A stretch of 64,000 nt of DNA from Sulfomarinibacter sp963733915 (GCA_963733915.1 CAVTEP010000001.1:372001-436000), one strand, 5' to 3'; positions 9,088-18,512 are shown, numbered from the stretch's first letter. Made by a program: numbers and translations. Notes: generated by a model from the sequence alone, not told the origin.

Positions 9088-11362
9088 TCAGGACCCTGCG
9101 TCGGCCGCCGCCGTCGGCGCGACGGTTGGTGATGCTGTCGTCACGGCGGGCTCGGGCGCCTCCGCCTGGCGCGCATACTGCGCCATGTCCTCCATCGCCA
9201 GCGCCGGGTGGCCGACCTTCTCCATGAAGGCGCGGATCTCCTGCGGGTCGGTGGCGATGGTCTCGTCGGCGATCTTGTCGAGCTGGTCCGGCAGACCGAG
9301 CTCGGCGAAGCGGCCGTTCGAGGTCATCGGCGAGCAGCTCCTTGAGCTCCCTCGGCATCCAGATCAGACGCCCGGGGCCGCCGTCGGCGGCCAGGAACTT
9401 GCGGCTGGTGAGGAAGATCTTGCCGCAACCCATGAAGCCCGGCGTCTGCCGGCCGCCGCCGACCTCGCCCGCCAGGGTCGAGAAGTTCATCCCCACCGGG
9501 GTGTCGCCCTGGAACTCGCGGTTGACCACCATGACGCCGTTGCACTCGGGGACAAAGCCGCAGATCACCTCGAAGCAGCCGCAGCTGGTCATCGGCCGGT
9601 CCATGATCGAGTAGGCCGCAAAGGACTCGAGGGTCTTGTGGCTGTTGACGTAGACGTAGTCGTCGACGCCCTTGCCAGATGCCGCGCTTGGGGTCGAGGC
9701 ACTCGCCCTTGGGCACCGGCTGGTTGGCGCCGGTGGGGTCGATCTCGTAGGCGGCGTGGCCGTCGAGCCAGTTGTAGGCGCCGCACAGCCCGAGCCGCTC
9801 GGGGGTGATGATGCACACGTGGTTGGGCGCGAAGCTCTGGCACAGCAGGCACGAGTAGAAGGTGTCGACCGACTCGTCGGTCATCGCCTCGAGCCGCCGG
9901 TTGCGCTGGTCGTAGACCACGCGCGCGATCTCCTGGCGGCGCTCCACCTCGTCGAGCTCGGTGAAGAGGGTGATCTTGACCTTGTCGACGATCGATCCGT
10001 ACTCGGCGAGGATCTTGGCGTGCAGGATCTCGCCGTAGTGTCGGAGCCGCAGCCCCCGGTCGAAGGCCTCCTTGGAGATCCGGGTCCACACGATGTCGCG
10101 CTGCCCCATGTGCCACAGCCCCGAGGCGCCGTTGAGGAAGTGGTGGACCTGGCGCTCGAGGATCGGCTCGAAGTCGACCTGCATCTTGCGGCCCGCGACC
10201 TCGACCCAGATGCCGAGCGGCAGCGCCTCCCCCGATCTCGATCTCGTCCACCTCGCGGCCGATGACCTCGATCTCGCCGTCGCTGATCTCGTCGAGCTCG
10301 ACCGTGGTCACGTACTCGAAGGCCGGGGTCCGGTTGCCGCCGAACTCCACCCGCATGTCGGACTTGCGGATGCGCTCGCCCTCGAAGGCGGGGCCGTAGG
10401 GAACCGGCACCGGGACCTTCGTGATTCGCACCTTGCAGCCGCGCACCTCGAGCGCCTTCTCGACCATGCTCTCGTAGGGCACCGACGACACCACGTGCTC
10501 GTAGGTGCAGACCCCGGTGGGCAGGATCTCGGGGATGTCGGTGTCGGCGATGACCGGAAAGCTGTAGTTGATGGCGCCTGCCGCCACGGCGTACTTCTCG
10601 GCGTCCACCTCGCCGAAGGCGAGGACGAAGGCGAAGACCCGGTCCCGGTTGTACCGGAGGTTGGCCCTGAAGTCGCCGGGCGCGACGCCGCCGAAGGACA
10701 GCGCCACCCGGTTGGCGAATCCGAGCGCGTAGACCAGCGCCGACACGTCCTTGCCGAAGGGCACCAGCCGGGTCTCCCAGCCCAGCTGCACCCCTTCCTC
10801 GGCGAGCTGTTCGGCGAACTGCCGGCCGCCGGTCGCTCCCGCCATGAAGACGTAGATGTTCTTCTCCTGGAGCTCGCGCGCGATCCGGACCGCGATCTCG
10901 TTCGACGGCGCGGCCCCGGTGACGGCGGCAAAGCCCGGCGCGGTGCCGTCCACGAACTCGATGCCGCGCTCGCGGATGATCACGTCGGAGGCGGCGCCGA
11001 GCCAGATGCCGCCGGCCGGCGTCCCCGCCGTTGAGGCACTTGCAGGCCTCGACGATTTCGCAGGCGAAGAGCGAGGCGACGCCCGCATCGAGCGCGCTGC
11101 CGAGGTAGGGCAGCCAGTGGTTCTCGGAGGGGCGCTGGGGCAGCAGCTCCTTGGCCCGCCTCAGCACCGCCCGGCAGTCGGCCAGGGTCTCGACCTTGAA
11201 CTCCGACAGCGAGTAGATGATCGGCAGGTGGTAGGCGGTGTTGGCAAAGCCGACGGCGTGATCCTCGCCGTAAGCTGCGACCGCACGGTCGACGCTGGCG
11301 TCGGCCCGGGCGACCCACTCGACGGCGCCGTCGATCGCGCTAGCGCAGATCAGCTTCGACAT
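9088..11362 (-). CDS. acsB: Acetyl-CoA synthase catalytic subunit (CODH/ACS beta), bacterial type, about 756 aa
   Basis: Makes acetyl-CoA from CO, a corrinoid-bound methyl group and CoA at the A-cluster. The N-terminal CODH-contacting domain, absent from archaeal CdhC, is present (residues 1 to about 310). A-cluster ligands are visible: CLLCQSFAPNHVC and GLCGAYNW around residues 503-530, and the SCGCFE motif near 591 that holds the distal nickel. FSTLAGEVGGGRQTPGFMG and IWMPRELKE follow. It ends in a 30-residue Ala/Pro/Thr-rich tail. The start overlaps the cooS end by 23 bases. Four frame breaks (near 11025, 10228, 9675, 9322) each vanish when one base is removed, giving exactly the family length. 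Confidence 0.96.
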
Positions 11363-13310
11363 GGATCTTTCGCCGGTCTTTCATGTCCATGAGCTTGCGC
11401 TCGGCCCTGGTGTTGATGCCCAGCTTGTCGCGCCGCCGGTTGAGGATCTCGAGCACGAGCCCGGCGGCCTCGAGCGGGTCCGGCTCGACGTGAAACGACG
11501 CGCCGTAGAGCGATCGCGCCCCGTCGTTGAGGAAGCTCGTGACCTGGTCCGAGCCTTCGATGTGGAAGGGGTGGCCGAGGACGACGTCGATGCCGGAGGC
11601 GACGAAGTAGCAGCCGATGGTGATCGCCTTTTCGCTCATCCACTCGGGCGCCACGCCGACCGCCGGGATGTCCGAAAGGTCTTCGCCGAGCCCGCCCTCG
11701 CGCACGATCTCGGTGGCGGCCTCGAGGATCCGCGAGTTGTCGACGCAGCTTCCCATGTGCAGCACCGGCGGCATTCCGACCGCCTCGCAGACCTCGCGCA
11801 GACCGGGCCCGGCGTCGCTGAGCCCGGCCTCCGGGAGGAGCAGCCCGGCCTTGGCCGAGGCGATGGCGGCGCAACCGGTCTTGAGGACGAGGACGTTGTT
11901 CGCGAGCAGCTCGCGGGTCAGCGCGTTGGTGTAGGCGTCCATCTGGATCTTGGGGTTCGAGCAGCCGACAACGCCGCACACCCCGGTGATCCGGCCCTGC
12001 ATGATGGCGTCGTTGAGGGGCCGGAAGGAGGCCCTGAAGGTGCCGCCGAGCATGTACTTGATGGCGTCGACCGAAAAGCCGCCGATCAGCGGTCGCCGGT
12101 GCTCGGGGATGGCCATCTTCGCCCGGTCGCGGTTGGCGTAGTTGGCGATGGCGCGCCGCACCAGGGCCTTGGCGTCGTCGTAGGCGCGATCCTCGGCAAA
12201 CGGCAGCGGCGTGGCGCCGACGGTGCTGGCGATGGCTGAGGTGGAGACGATCTCGGTGTGATAGGCGGCGGCGACCTCGGGCAGGCTCGGCATGCAGCAC
12301 TGGACGTCGACCACCATCATCTCGACCGCGCCGGTGATGATGGCCAGCTCCTGCTGGAGGAAGTTCCCCGCCACCGGGATGCCGTGGCGCATCAGGATCT
12401 CGTTGGCGGTGCAGCACACTCCAGCGAGGGTGACGCCCTCCGCGCCGGCCTGGATCGCGGCGGTCTCGATCTCCGGGTCGCGCACCGCGACCGCCAGCAT
12501 TTCGGACAGGACCGGCTCGTGACCGTGGACGACGATGTTGACCGTGTGCTCGCCGAGGACACCGAGGTTGACGTCGCCGCGAACCGGTTGCGGGGTGCCG
12601 AAGAGGATGTCCGAGATGATGCTGGCCACCCGCGAGCCGCCCCAGCCGTCGGCGAGCGCGGTCCGCATCGCCTGCTGGAGCAGGTGGCGGTGGTCGTGAT
12701 CCACCCCCATGGTCGAGCGGTGCATCGACTCGACCATCATGCGGTCGATGCCGAGCGGCTCGACGCCGCGCTTGCGCCACACGCCCTGACGGTTGAGCGG
12801 CGCCAGCCTGAGTCCCCTGAGCGTCGTCTCCTGGCTGGTGAACTCGGCCAGCAGGCGGTCGGCGAAATCGGCGGCGATCTCCTCCTTGCCGCGATCGAGA
12901 TCCTCGACCCCGTAGGCCGCCGCGTTTCGCCGAAGCGCCCTCTCGTCCCTGATCTCGTAGCCGCCCTCGAGCCCCTGTGCGACCTTCTTGAGCAGCAGCA
13001 CCAGACCCCGCGCGTGGTCGGAGTGGGCCGCGGCGCCGCCCACCACCTCGCGCAGGTAGTTGCGGGCGACGATGGTGTGGGCGTCGGCGCCGCAGACCCC
13101 GAGCGGCGTCTTGGTGGTGATCCGGCAAGGCCCCATGTGGCAGACCCGGCAACACAGGCCCTGGCTGCCGAACTTGCACTGCACATCCTGGGTGTCCATC
13201 CGGCTGAAGGCGGTGCCGAGGCCGTCGGTCCCGGCCTTTCTCAACATCTCGACCGAGGCCGGGTCGAGCACCCGCATCTCGGGGGTCTTCGGCGTCTTCG
13301 GTTCAGGCAT
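11340..13310 (-). CDS. cooS: Anaerobic carbon monoxide dehydrogenase catalytic subunit, 656 aa
   Basis: Ni-Fe CODH interconverting CO and CO2. The D- and B-cluster cysteines (C45, C53, C54, C57, C62 in CKFGSQGLCCRVCHMGPC) are followed by all C-cluster ligands: the His in VVHGHEPV, and cysteines in VCCTANE, VQCCMPS, GCSNPK, KTGCAA and MGSCVDN. The ATG at 13310 is chosen over one five codons upstream because GGAGGG lies seven bases before it. Adjacent genes encode its ACS partner and a nickel-insertion ATPase, so it should act in the CODH/ACS complex rather than in energy-conserving CO oxidation. The gene is intact. Confidence 0.97.
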   Translation of the reverse strand: MPEPKTPKTPEMRVLDPASVEMLRKAGTDGLGTAFSRMDTQDVQCKFGSQGLCCRVCHMGPCRITTKTPLGVCGADAHTIVARNYLREVVGGAAAHSDHARGLVLLLKKVAQGLEGGYEIRDERALRRNAAAYGVEDLDRGKEEIAADFADRLLAEFTSQETTLRGLRLAPLNRQGVWRKRGVEPLGIDRMMVESMHRSTMGVDHDHRHLLQQAMRTALADGWGGSRVASIISDILFGTPQPVRGDVNLGVLGEHTVNIVVHGHEPVLSEMLAVAVRDPEIETAAIQAGAEGVTLAGVCCTANEILMRHGIPVAGNFLQQELAIITGAVEMMVVDVQCCMPSLPEVAAAYHTEIVSTSAIASTVGATPLPFAEDRAYDDAKALVRRAIANYANRDRAKMAIPEHRRPLIGGFSVDAIKYMLGGTFRASFRPLNDAIMQGRITGVCGVVGCSNPKIQMDAYTNALTRELLANNVLVLKTGCAAIASAKAGLLLPEAGLSDAGPGLREVCEAVGMPPVLHMGSCVDNSRILEAATEIVREGGLGEDLSDIPAVGVAPEWMSEKAITIGCYFVASGIDVVLGHPFHIEGSDQVTSFLNDGARSLYGASFHVEPDPLEAAGLVLEILNRRRDKLGINTRAERKLMDMKDRRKIHVEADLR

Positions 13311-13340
13311 GATGAGACCCTCCAATCCGGGTTGTCGTGT

Positions 13341-14105
13341 TCATTGCAGGCCCGCCCTCGCGATCAGTCGGTCGATCGGCTCGATGATGGTCGGATCGGC
13401 GTCGAAGCCGATCAGGCTGCCGCCCCGCTCGGCGATCTCGGCCAGCGCCGGGTCGGTGGGCAGCGCCAGCAACTCGTCGGCGCCGGTCAGCTTCTTCAGG
13501 ACGGCGGCCTCCTCAGGCGGCTGCGCCTCTCGGAGCCGGTTGACGACGATCGCCAGCGACCCGTAATCGAGACCCATTTCGCGCGCCAGCTCGTGGAGCC
13601 GCGCGACGGTCGTCAATCCTGCGCGCGAAGGATCGGTCACCATCACCAGCAAATCGACCTTGCGGACGATGCGGCGCGACAGGTTCTCGAGCCCGGCTTC
13701 GTTGTCGACGACGACCACCGGGTACTCGTCGGCGAGCTGTTCGATCACTCTCTTGAGCACATTGTTGGCGTAGCAGTAGCAGCCCGGTCCCTCGCATCGG
13801 CCCATCGCGATGAGGTCGAAGTCGTCGGCTTCGACCAGGCTCTCGGCGATCTTGAGCTCGAGCATCTGTTGTTTCGAGACCCCCGATCCGATCCCCTGGC
13901 CGGCCAGGTCGCGTGCCGCCTCGCGCACCCTGCCGACGGTCTGCCGCACCTCGACTCCGAGCGCGGCATCGAGACAGGAGTTGGGATCGGCGTCGACCGC
14001 GAGCACCGGCGTGCGTCCGGTCGCCACCAGCCGCGACACGAGGAGGGCCGCCACCGTCGTCTTGCCGGTGCCGCCCTTGCCCGCGATCGCGATGGTCTGG
14101 GCCAT
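13341..14105 (-). CDS. CooC/AcsF-family nickel-insertion ATPase (copy 1), 254 aa
   Basis: A MinD-like P-loop ATPase with the deviant Walker A GKGGTGKTT (residues 8-16) and the C-x-C metal motif in EGPGCYCYANNVLK. This form of the motif is closer to AcsF, the acetyl-CoA synthase nickel insertase, than to CooC. It lies immediately upstream of cooS and acsB, consistent with maturing the A- or C-cluster in a nucleotide-dependent dimer. The separation from the preceding gene is four bases. AcsF versus CooC is an inference from motif and position. Confidence 0.9.
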   Translation of the reverse strand: MAQTIAIAGKGGTGKTTVAALLVSRLVATGRTPVLAVDADPNSCLDAALGVEVRQTVGRVREAARDLAGQGIGSGVSKQQMLELKIAESLVEADDFDLIAMGRCEGPGCYCYANNVLKRVIEQLADEYPVVVVDNEAGLENLSRRIVRKVDLLVMVTDPSRAGLTTVARLHELAREMGLDYGSLAIVVNRLREAQPPEEAAVLKKLTGADELLALPTDPALAEIAERGGSLIGFDADPTIIEPIDRLIARAGLQ

Positions 14106-14109
14106 ACGC

Positions 14110-15186
14110 TCAGAACCCGTGCCTGGCGCGCAGTGTCTTCGACAGCTCGCCGGTCAGCCGGAACACCATCTCCGAGTCCGCCGCCGCCATCGACCCGGTG
14201 CCGCAGGATCCGGTGAGCAGGGTCTGCTCGTAGATCATCCGCCGGTCGAGGCCGCTCTTTTCGACCAGGTTGTCGACCATCTTTTCGTAGTGGTCGGCCA
14301 GCGACTCGGCGGTGTTGTCGCGCACCGCGACCGACGTCGGCACGACGCCCCAGGCGAGCGCGCCGCCGCCCTCGAGGTGGCGCCTGACGTGGTCGGGGTA
14401 CATGGCAATGGTCTCGCCGTACTGGTAGGCGTCGAAGTTGACGATCTCGGCGCCGGTGTCGATCGGGATCGACCACTCGGTGTTGCCGCAGCAGTGGACA
14501 CCGGCCAGCGCACCCTCGGCGTGGATGGCCTCGACCAGCTCGGCGATCGCCGCCACCACGTCGTCGCGTTGCACCGAGACATAGGTCGAGCTGCCGAAGC
14601 CCGACAATATCGGCTCGTCGACGCAGCAGATGACGGTGTCGGCGAAGCGCTTGAGCTTCTGGATCTGCCACCGGCATTTCATCGCCAGGGCCTTGATGAC
14701 GACATCGCGGAACTCGTCGTTGTACCAGAGGGCACGCTTGTTCTCGTCGACGATGGTCAACGCGAACGAGCACGGTCCGGTGGTCTGGCACTTGACGAAG
14801 GGCCGGGTCCCACCCTCGCCCTGCAGCCGATTCTCGAGCTCGTAGATCCCGGCGGCGAAGTCCGGCGAGATCGCCATCGCCGACACGTCCCCGGTCCCGT
14901 CGTCGGGATCCATGGCCTGCATGTACAACTCGTAGAACGCCGTGAAGGCGTCGGTGTAGTCGCCCGAGGTCTCGAAAAACATCCGCCCCTTGACGCGGTC
15001 GATGACCCGGCAGGGCAGGCCCTCGGAGTACTGGATCTCCATCTGCTCGTTGAGCCCGCGGCCCGACAGCTGCGGCCATATCGGCGCGTCCGGAATGCTC
15101 GCGAGCACAACGTCGACCGCAGCGCGGGCGTCGGCGTGGGGCATGCTGCCCACCGCGGTGGCCAGGAATCTCGGTTTGAATTCCAT
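14110..15186 (-). CDS. MetE-core/UROD-superfamily methyltransferase, 358 aa; possible folate-independent methionine synthase
   Basis: The protein starts ATAVGSMPH and keeps a zinc site of the MetE/MtaA type: HCCGNTEW (H-x-C) and a later Cys in TGSCGTGSM, 95 residues on. Length matches the C-terminal catalytic half of MetE alone. Family members move a methyl group from a methylcorrinoid or folate to a thiol. Core-MetE proteins encoded beside CODH/ACS genes (the MesB group) have been proposed to take methyl from CFeSP to make methionine, and the operon position here fits. Alternatives are a methylcobamide:thiol transferase of MtbA type or an unrelated UROD-fold enzyme. The zinc-site reading is direct; the methionine role is inferred. 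Confidence 0.7.
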   Translation of the reverse strand: MEFKPRFLATAVGSMPHADARAAVDVVLASIPDAPIWPQLSGRGLNEQMEIQYSEGLPCRVIDRVKGRMFFETSGDYTDAFTAFYELYMQAMDPDDGTGDVSAMAISPDFAAGIYELENRLQGEGGTRPFVKCQTTGPCSFALTIVDENKRALWYNDEFRDVVIKALAMKCRWQIQKLKRFADTVICCVDEPILSGFGSSTYVSVQRDDVVAAIAELVEAIHAEGALAGVHCCGNTEWSIPIDTGAEIVNFDAYQYGETIAMYPDHVRRHLEGGGALAWGVVPTSVAVRDNTAESLADHYEKMVDNLVEKSGLDRRMIYEQTLLTGSCGTGSMAAADSEMVFRLTGELSKTLRARHGF

Positions 15187-15202
15187 CTTCTCGGCCCTCC
15201 CT

Positions 15203-15415
15203 CTACTTCCGCACGTGGATCTTCTTGCAGGCGTCGGTGATCCGCGCCAGCTCCCACATCCGCTCCGCCAGCCGCTCGCGGGCCGCGTCGAGCTCGGCGC
15301 GGCAGGGGGCCGAGGCGTCGCCGGCCACCGCCGTCTCGAGCTCCTCGACCCTGTCCTCGAGCTCGGATATGTCCGTCATCAGGCGGACGTACTTCTCGCG
15401 CGTCACGTCGGTCAT
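15203..15415 (-). CDS. Small charged coiled-coil protein, 70 aa, in the CODH/ACS operon
   Basis: No family was recognised. The sequence is almost wholly helical with heptad-like leucine spacing (ISELEDRVEELETAV, AERMWELARI) and ends in a basic CKKIHVRK tail. It has one internal Cys and one near the C-terminus. The ATG overlaps the TGA of the upstream ATPase gene (ATGA), and the next gene begins 16 bases downstream, so it is co-translated inside the operon. It could be a complex-assembly or adaptor peptide. Coding status is supported by the overlap and clean spacing rather than by homology. Confidence 0.65.
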   Translation of the reverse strand: MTDVTREKYVRLMTDISELEDRVEELETAVAGDASAPCRAELDAARERLAERMWELARITDACKKIHVRK

Positions 15416-16194
15416 TGGACAACCTCTCTACTGAGCGCCGCCAACAAACCCTCGAATCGGGCGAGAGTCTCGTCGTCGAAGGCGTCGAGAACCGGACGGC
15501 GGTCGCGATCGGCGGCGCGGATCGCCTCCGAGTAGCCGATCGTCGCAGCGATCTCACGGCCCGCGAGCGCCTCGCTGATCCATGCTTCATCGGCCGGCGA
15601 GGTGATCTTGTTGGCCACCACCCGGACGTCGCCGAGACCGATGTCGGCGGCCATGCTGAAGACGCGCTCGGCGCACTCGACCGACATCCGGCTCGGCTCG
15701 ACCACCACCAGCATCGTGTCGACTCCGTGCGCGGTGCCCCGCCCGAGATGCTCGACGCCGGCCTCCATGTCCATCACCAGCGCCTCGTCATTGTGGAGCA
15801 CGAGCTCCGCGACCAGAGCCTTGATGAGAACGCTCTCCGGACAGGCGCATCCGGAGCCGCCGGCCTCGATGGCGCCGAGAACCAGCAGGTCAACGCCATC
15901 ATGACGGACCGCGAAACGGTCGGCGATATCCGCGACCTCGGGGTTGAGCTTGAAGAGCTGTCCGTACTGCCGGACCTTGGCGCCGGTCCGCTCCTCGACC
16001 AGCGCGCGTTGCTCGGAGATCGGCACGATCTCGCGCCGGCGGTCGTGCGGCAGACCCAGGGTCGAGGCAAGGTTGGCGTCGGGGTCGGCATCGACGGCGA
16101 GGACGCGGCAACCGGCGCGCGCCTGGAGCAGCGCGAGCGCAGCGGCGACCGTCGACTTGCCCGATCCGCCTTTGCCGGCGACGGCGATCTTCAT
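15412..16194 (-). CDS. cooC: CooC-type nickel-insertion ATPase (copy 2), 260 aa
   Basis: A second MinD-like ATPase: GKGGSGKST at residues 7-15, VLAVDADPDANLAS, and the metal-binding C-x-C in GGSGCACPESVLIK, the form typical of CooC, which loads Ni into the CODH C-cluster. DMEAGVEHLGRG follows as in other CooC proteins. It is encoded nine bases after mttB1 and overlaps the small coiled-coil gene by four. Sequence divergence from copy 1 and the different Cys motif suggest separate client enzymes (CooS here, AcsB for copy 1), which is an inference. Confidence 0.9.
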   Translation of the reverse strand: MKIAVAGKGGSGKSTVAAALALLQARAGCRVLAVDADPDANLASTLGLPHDRRREIVPISEQRALVEERTGAKVRQYGQLFKLNPEVADIADRFAVRHDGVDLLVLGAIEAGGSGCACPESVLIKALVAELVLHNDEALVMDMEAGVEHLGRGTAHGVDTMLVVVEPSRMSVECAERVFSMAADIGLGDVRVVANKITSPADEAWISEALAGREIAATIGYSEAIRAADRDRRPVLDAFDDETLARFEGLLAALSREVVQ

Positions 16195-16203
16195 CGGACC
16201 ACC

Positions 16204-17657
16204 TCAATCCCGATCGGGCAGATGCCCCATGTCGAAGCGGCGCGCCTCGGCTGTCATCAATCTTTCGAGCTCGGCCGCCACATCGTCAGGAATCCGCGAC
16301 GGTGTGTACGACGCGACCAGACGCGCCACCTCCTTCACCGCCCGGTCGTGCAGGCTCAGCCCGCCCTCCTCGAGCCAACGCGCGCTGTTGGCGCGGTCGA
16401 CGACCGGTCCCGGGAACACGATTTCCTCCTTCAGGTGCTTGCGGGTGTGGTCGGCGATCAGCAGGTGTTTCTCGCGGATCAGCTCCTCGAAGATCGGGGT
16501 CGACGGAAAGTCGTCGCGCGGCTCGATGCCCCGCACCAGCCGCTGGGTCAAACCGCAGATCTCGTTGTCGAGCACCAGCTTTTCGAGGCTCTGGCAGCTT
16601 TCGAAGTCGAGCATTCCGGGGCCGGAGATGCTGTTGATGCCGGAGAGCGCGGCGAGGGTGGCGCCCATCGAGCTCTCGAACCCGGCCTGGGCGTCGAGCC
16701 GCTTGGCGTCGCTCATCGCGATGTACGCCTGGGTCGGCATGCCGAGGTGCTTGCCGATCTCGCTGTAGGCGCAGTCGATCATCTGCGTTTCGACGGCGCC
16801 CATCGGCGTGGTCTCGTAGCGCATGTCGAAGACGGCGGGCGAGCCGCCGTAGAGGACCGGAGTTCCGGGCCCGGCGAGCTGGCTGATGACGACGCCGCTG
16901 AGCGTCTCGGTGGTGTGCTGGATCAACGAGCCGACCAGCGTCACCGGGGCCATGAAGCCGGAGAGCGGCATCGAGATGAACTCGACGGGAATGCCGTAGC
17001 GGGCGCAGTCGACGACGTTCTGCGAGGTCACGTCGCTCCACTTGATGGGCGAGGTCGGGCAGCACGAGAAGACTGTCAAGCGGCTTGGCGCGGAGCGCCT
17101 CCTCGCTGCCGCGGACCGCGAGCTGGAGGTCGCGCATGATCGCGAAGGCCTCGATGGTGAAGGCGCCGGTGACCACCGGTTTCTCACAGTAGAGAAGGCT
17201 GAGGTACAGGCGGTAGCTGTCCGAGATTTCCTCCGCGCACGTCGGCCGGGATAAAGGCGGTGCTCTGCGCCTCGATGTTGGCGAGGCCGCTGACCACCTT
17301 GGCGTACCTGATGTAGTCGGCGGTGGTGGGCTTGCGCATCGCATCGCCGTCGAGAATGTTGATGGCGGCCGAGCCCGGAGTGAAGTGCACCTTGTCGCCC
17401 GAAAAATCGTGGGTCTGCGCACCTACGACGTCGTAGAGCATGAAGGAACTCGGCACCGAGCCGAGGGCGGTGTCGATGATTTTCTCGGTCAAGCGCGCGT
17501 GCTGCCTGCCGAGGTCGACCTCGGCACCGTGATCGCCGAGCAGCGCGAGCACCCCCGGATTGTGGATCTCGACGCCGAGTGTGCACAACAGATGACGCGC
17601 CTCGTCGATGATCCTGGTCTTGAGATCGTCGTCGAGGAGCTTGAGAGTGGGACGCAT
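16204..17657 (-). CDS. MttB-superfamily corrinoid methyltransferase, non-pyrrolysine (MttB1), about 483 aa
   Basis: Trimethylamine methyltransferase family fold: LKLLDDDLKTRIIDEARHLL at the N-terminus, a barrel core with PLSGFMAPVTLVGSL, and a C-terminal EELIREKHLLIADHTRKHLKE. No in-frame amber codon is present, so it belongs with the non-Pyl relatives that demethylate glycine betaine, carnitine or proline betaine, methylating a corrinoid protein. It is first in the operon and GGAGG sits six bases before the ATG. Two single-base insertions (near 17240 and 17080) break the frame. The partner corrinoid protein is probably the one at 3779-4418. The substrate is not evident. Confidence 0.88.
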
Positions 17658-17828
17658 GAGGATCCTCCGTCGAGGCTTTCGAGGCACTCGTCCAGCCATA
17701 ACGTACCACAATTTGGCATAGAATCTCACCATATGGAAGGATTTTTGGCGGTGGATGCGGCAAAGCGCCCCGGACAAACCGGGTATGATGATCCCCGTCT
17801 CGGAGTGACGGAGCCAAAGGAGACTGGT
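17658..17828. promoter_or_regulatory. Divergent intergenic region, likely promoters
   Basis: This 171-base gap separates the start of the minus-strand CODH/ACS operon from the plus-strand BNR remnant. It contains an AT-rich patch at about 17698-17745, unlike the surrounding GC-rich DNA, which is where divergent promoters would be expected. No confident -35/-10 pair or operator palindrome was found. Confidence 0.4.
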
Positions 17829-18464
17829 TTGGAGCGGTATTGGCGAGTTCTGCTCGGACTGTCCTTGCTGCTGAGCTCGAGGCCGGTATTCGCAGCTGGT
17901 GGCGACGACACCGGCAAGGATCCACTTCACGGTCTCGAGTACCGGCTGATCGGTCCGGCGGCTGGCGGGCGGGTGTCGCGGGTGGCGGGCGTGCCCGGCG
18001 ATCCCCTGACCTACAACGCGGCGACCGGCGAGGGACAGATCGGGACCATGGCCGTCCATCCACACAACCCGGACACGGCCTTCGCCGCCGTTCTCGGCAG
18101 CCCCTTCGGACCGGGGCCCGAAGCGTCCGGGCTGGTCGAGCTCGGAAACACGCTGGTCAAAAAACTGGACGCCGTCGAGGAAGAGATCCACAACCCGCAC
18201 GCCGAGGTCAACCACGACATCCTGGCCGACCGTCAGGGCGGCGCCAAGCTGTACTCACGGTTGAATTGGATGTTTATGATCGCGGAGGACCACGACGGCC
18301 CGCCGACCCAGGGGATGCGAAAGGTCGGCGCGGAGCTCGGCAAGGCGCTGGCGGTTCAGGAGGCGGCGCTCGACAAACTGGTGTCCGGGGACCTGGCCGC
18401 ACTCAACGCTCAGGCGAAAGAACTGGGCGTTCCCTACGTGGTGGCGCCGCCCGGAGACAACTGA
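17829..18464 (+). pseudogene. Internally deleted BNR-repeat/sortilin-type beta-propeller gene, 211 codons
   Basis: The translation begins with a signal peptide (WRVLLGLSLLLSSRPVFA) and the N-terminal signature of secreted BNR-propeller proteins, LEYRLIGPAAGGRVSRVAGV. It then jumps to an internal repeat (GQIGTMAVHPHNPDTAFAAV) and again to the family's C-terminal tail (LGNTLVKKLDAVEEEIHNP). Relatives are about 1000 residues; here nearly all propeller blades are gone, yet the frame stays open. AAAGGAG lies six bases before the TTG at 17829, so it could still be translated and exported. Both jumps are in frame, unlike the single-base breaks elsewhere. It may be a decayed gene or an assembly collapse across repeats. 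Confidence 0.65.
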
Positions 18465-18512
18465 CTCGGAGACCGGCGCGAGGACGTCGTCGGCAAGAAA
18501 GGAAGACGGGGA

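Noticed and set aside
2875..11362. Programmed frameshifting in the methyltransferase and acs genes
   Set aside because: The breaks lack a shared slippery motif or downstream structure, occur several per gene, and also hit unrelated peptidase and cytochrome genes, so sequence error is the simpler reading.
12258..14216. A 652-codon plus-strand open frame
   Set aside because: It is antisense to cooS and the AcsF-type gene, both of which carry all their catalytic motifs.
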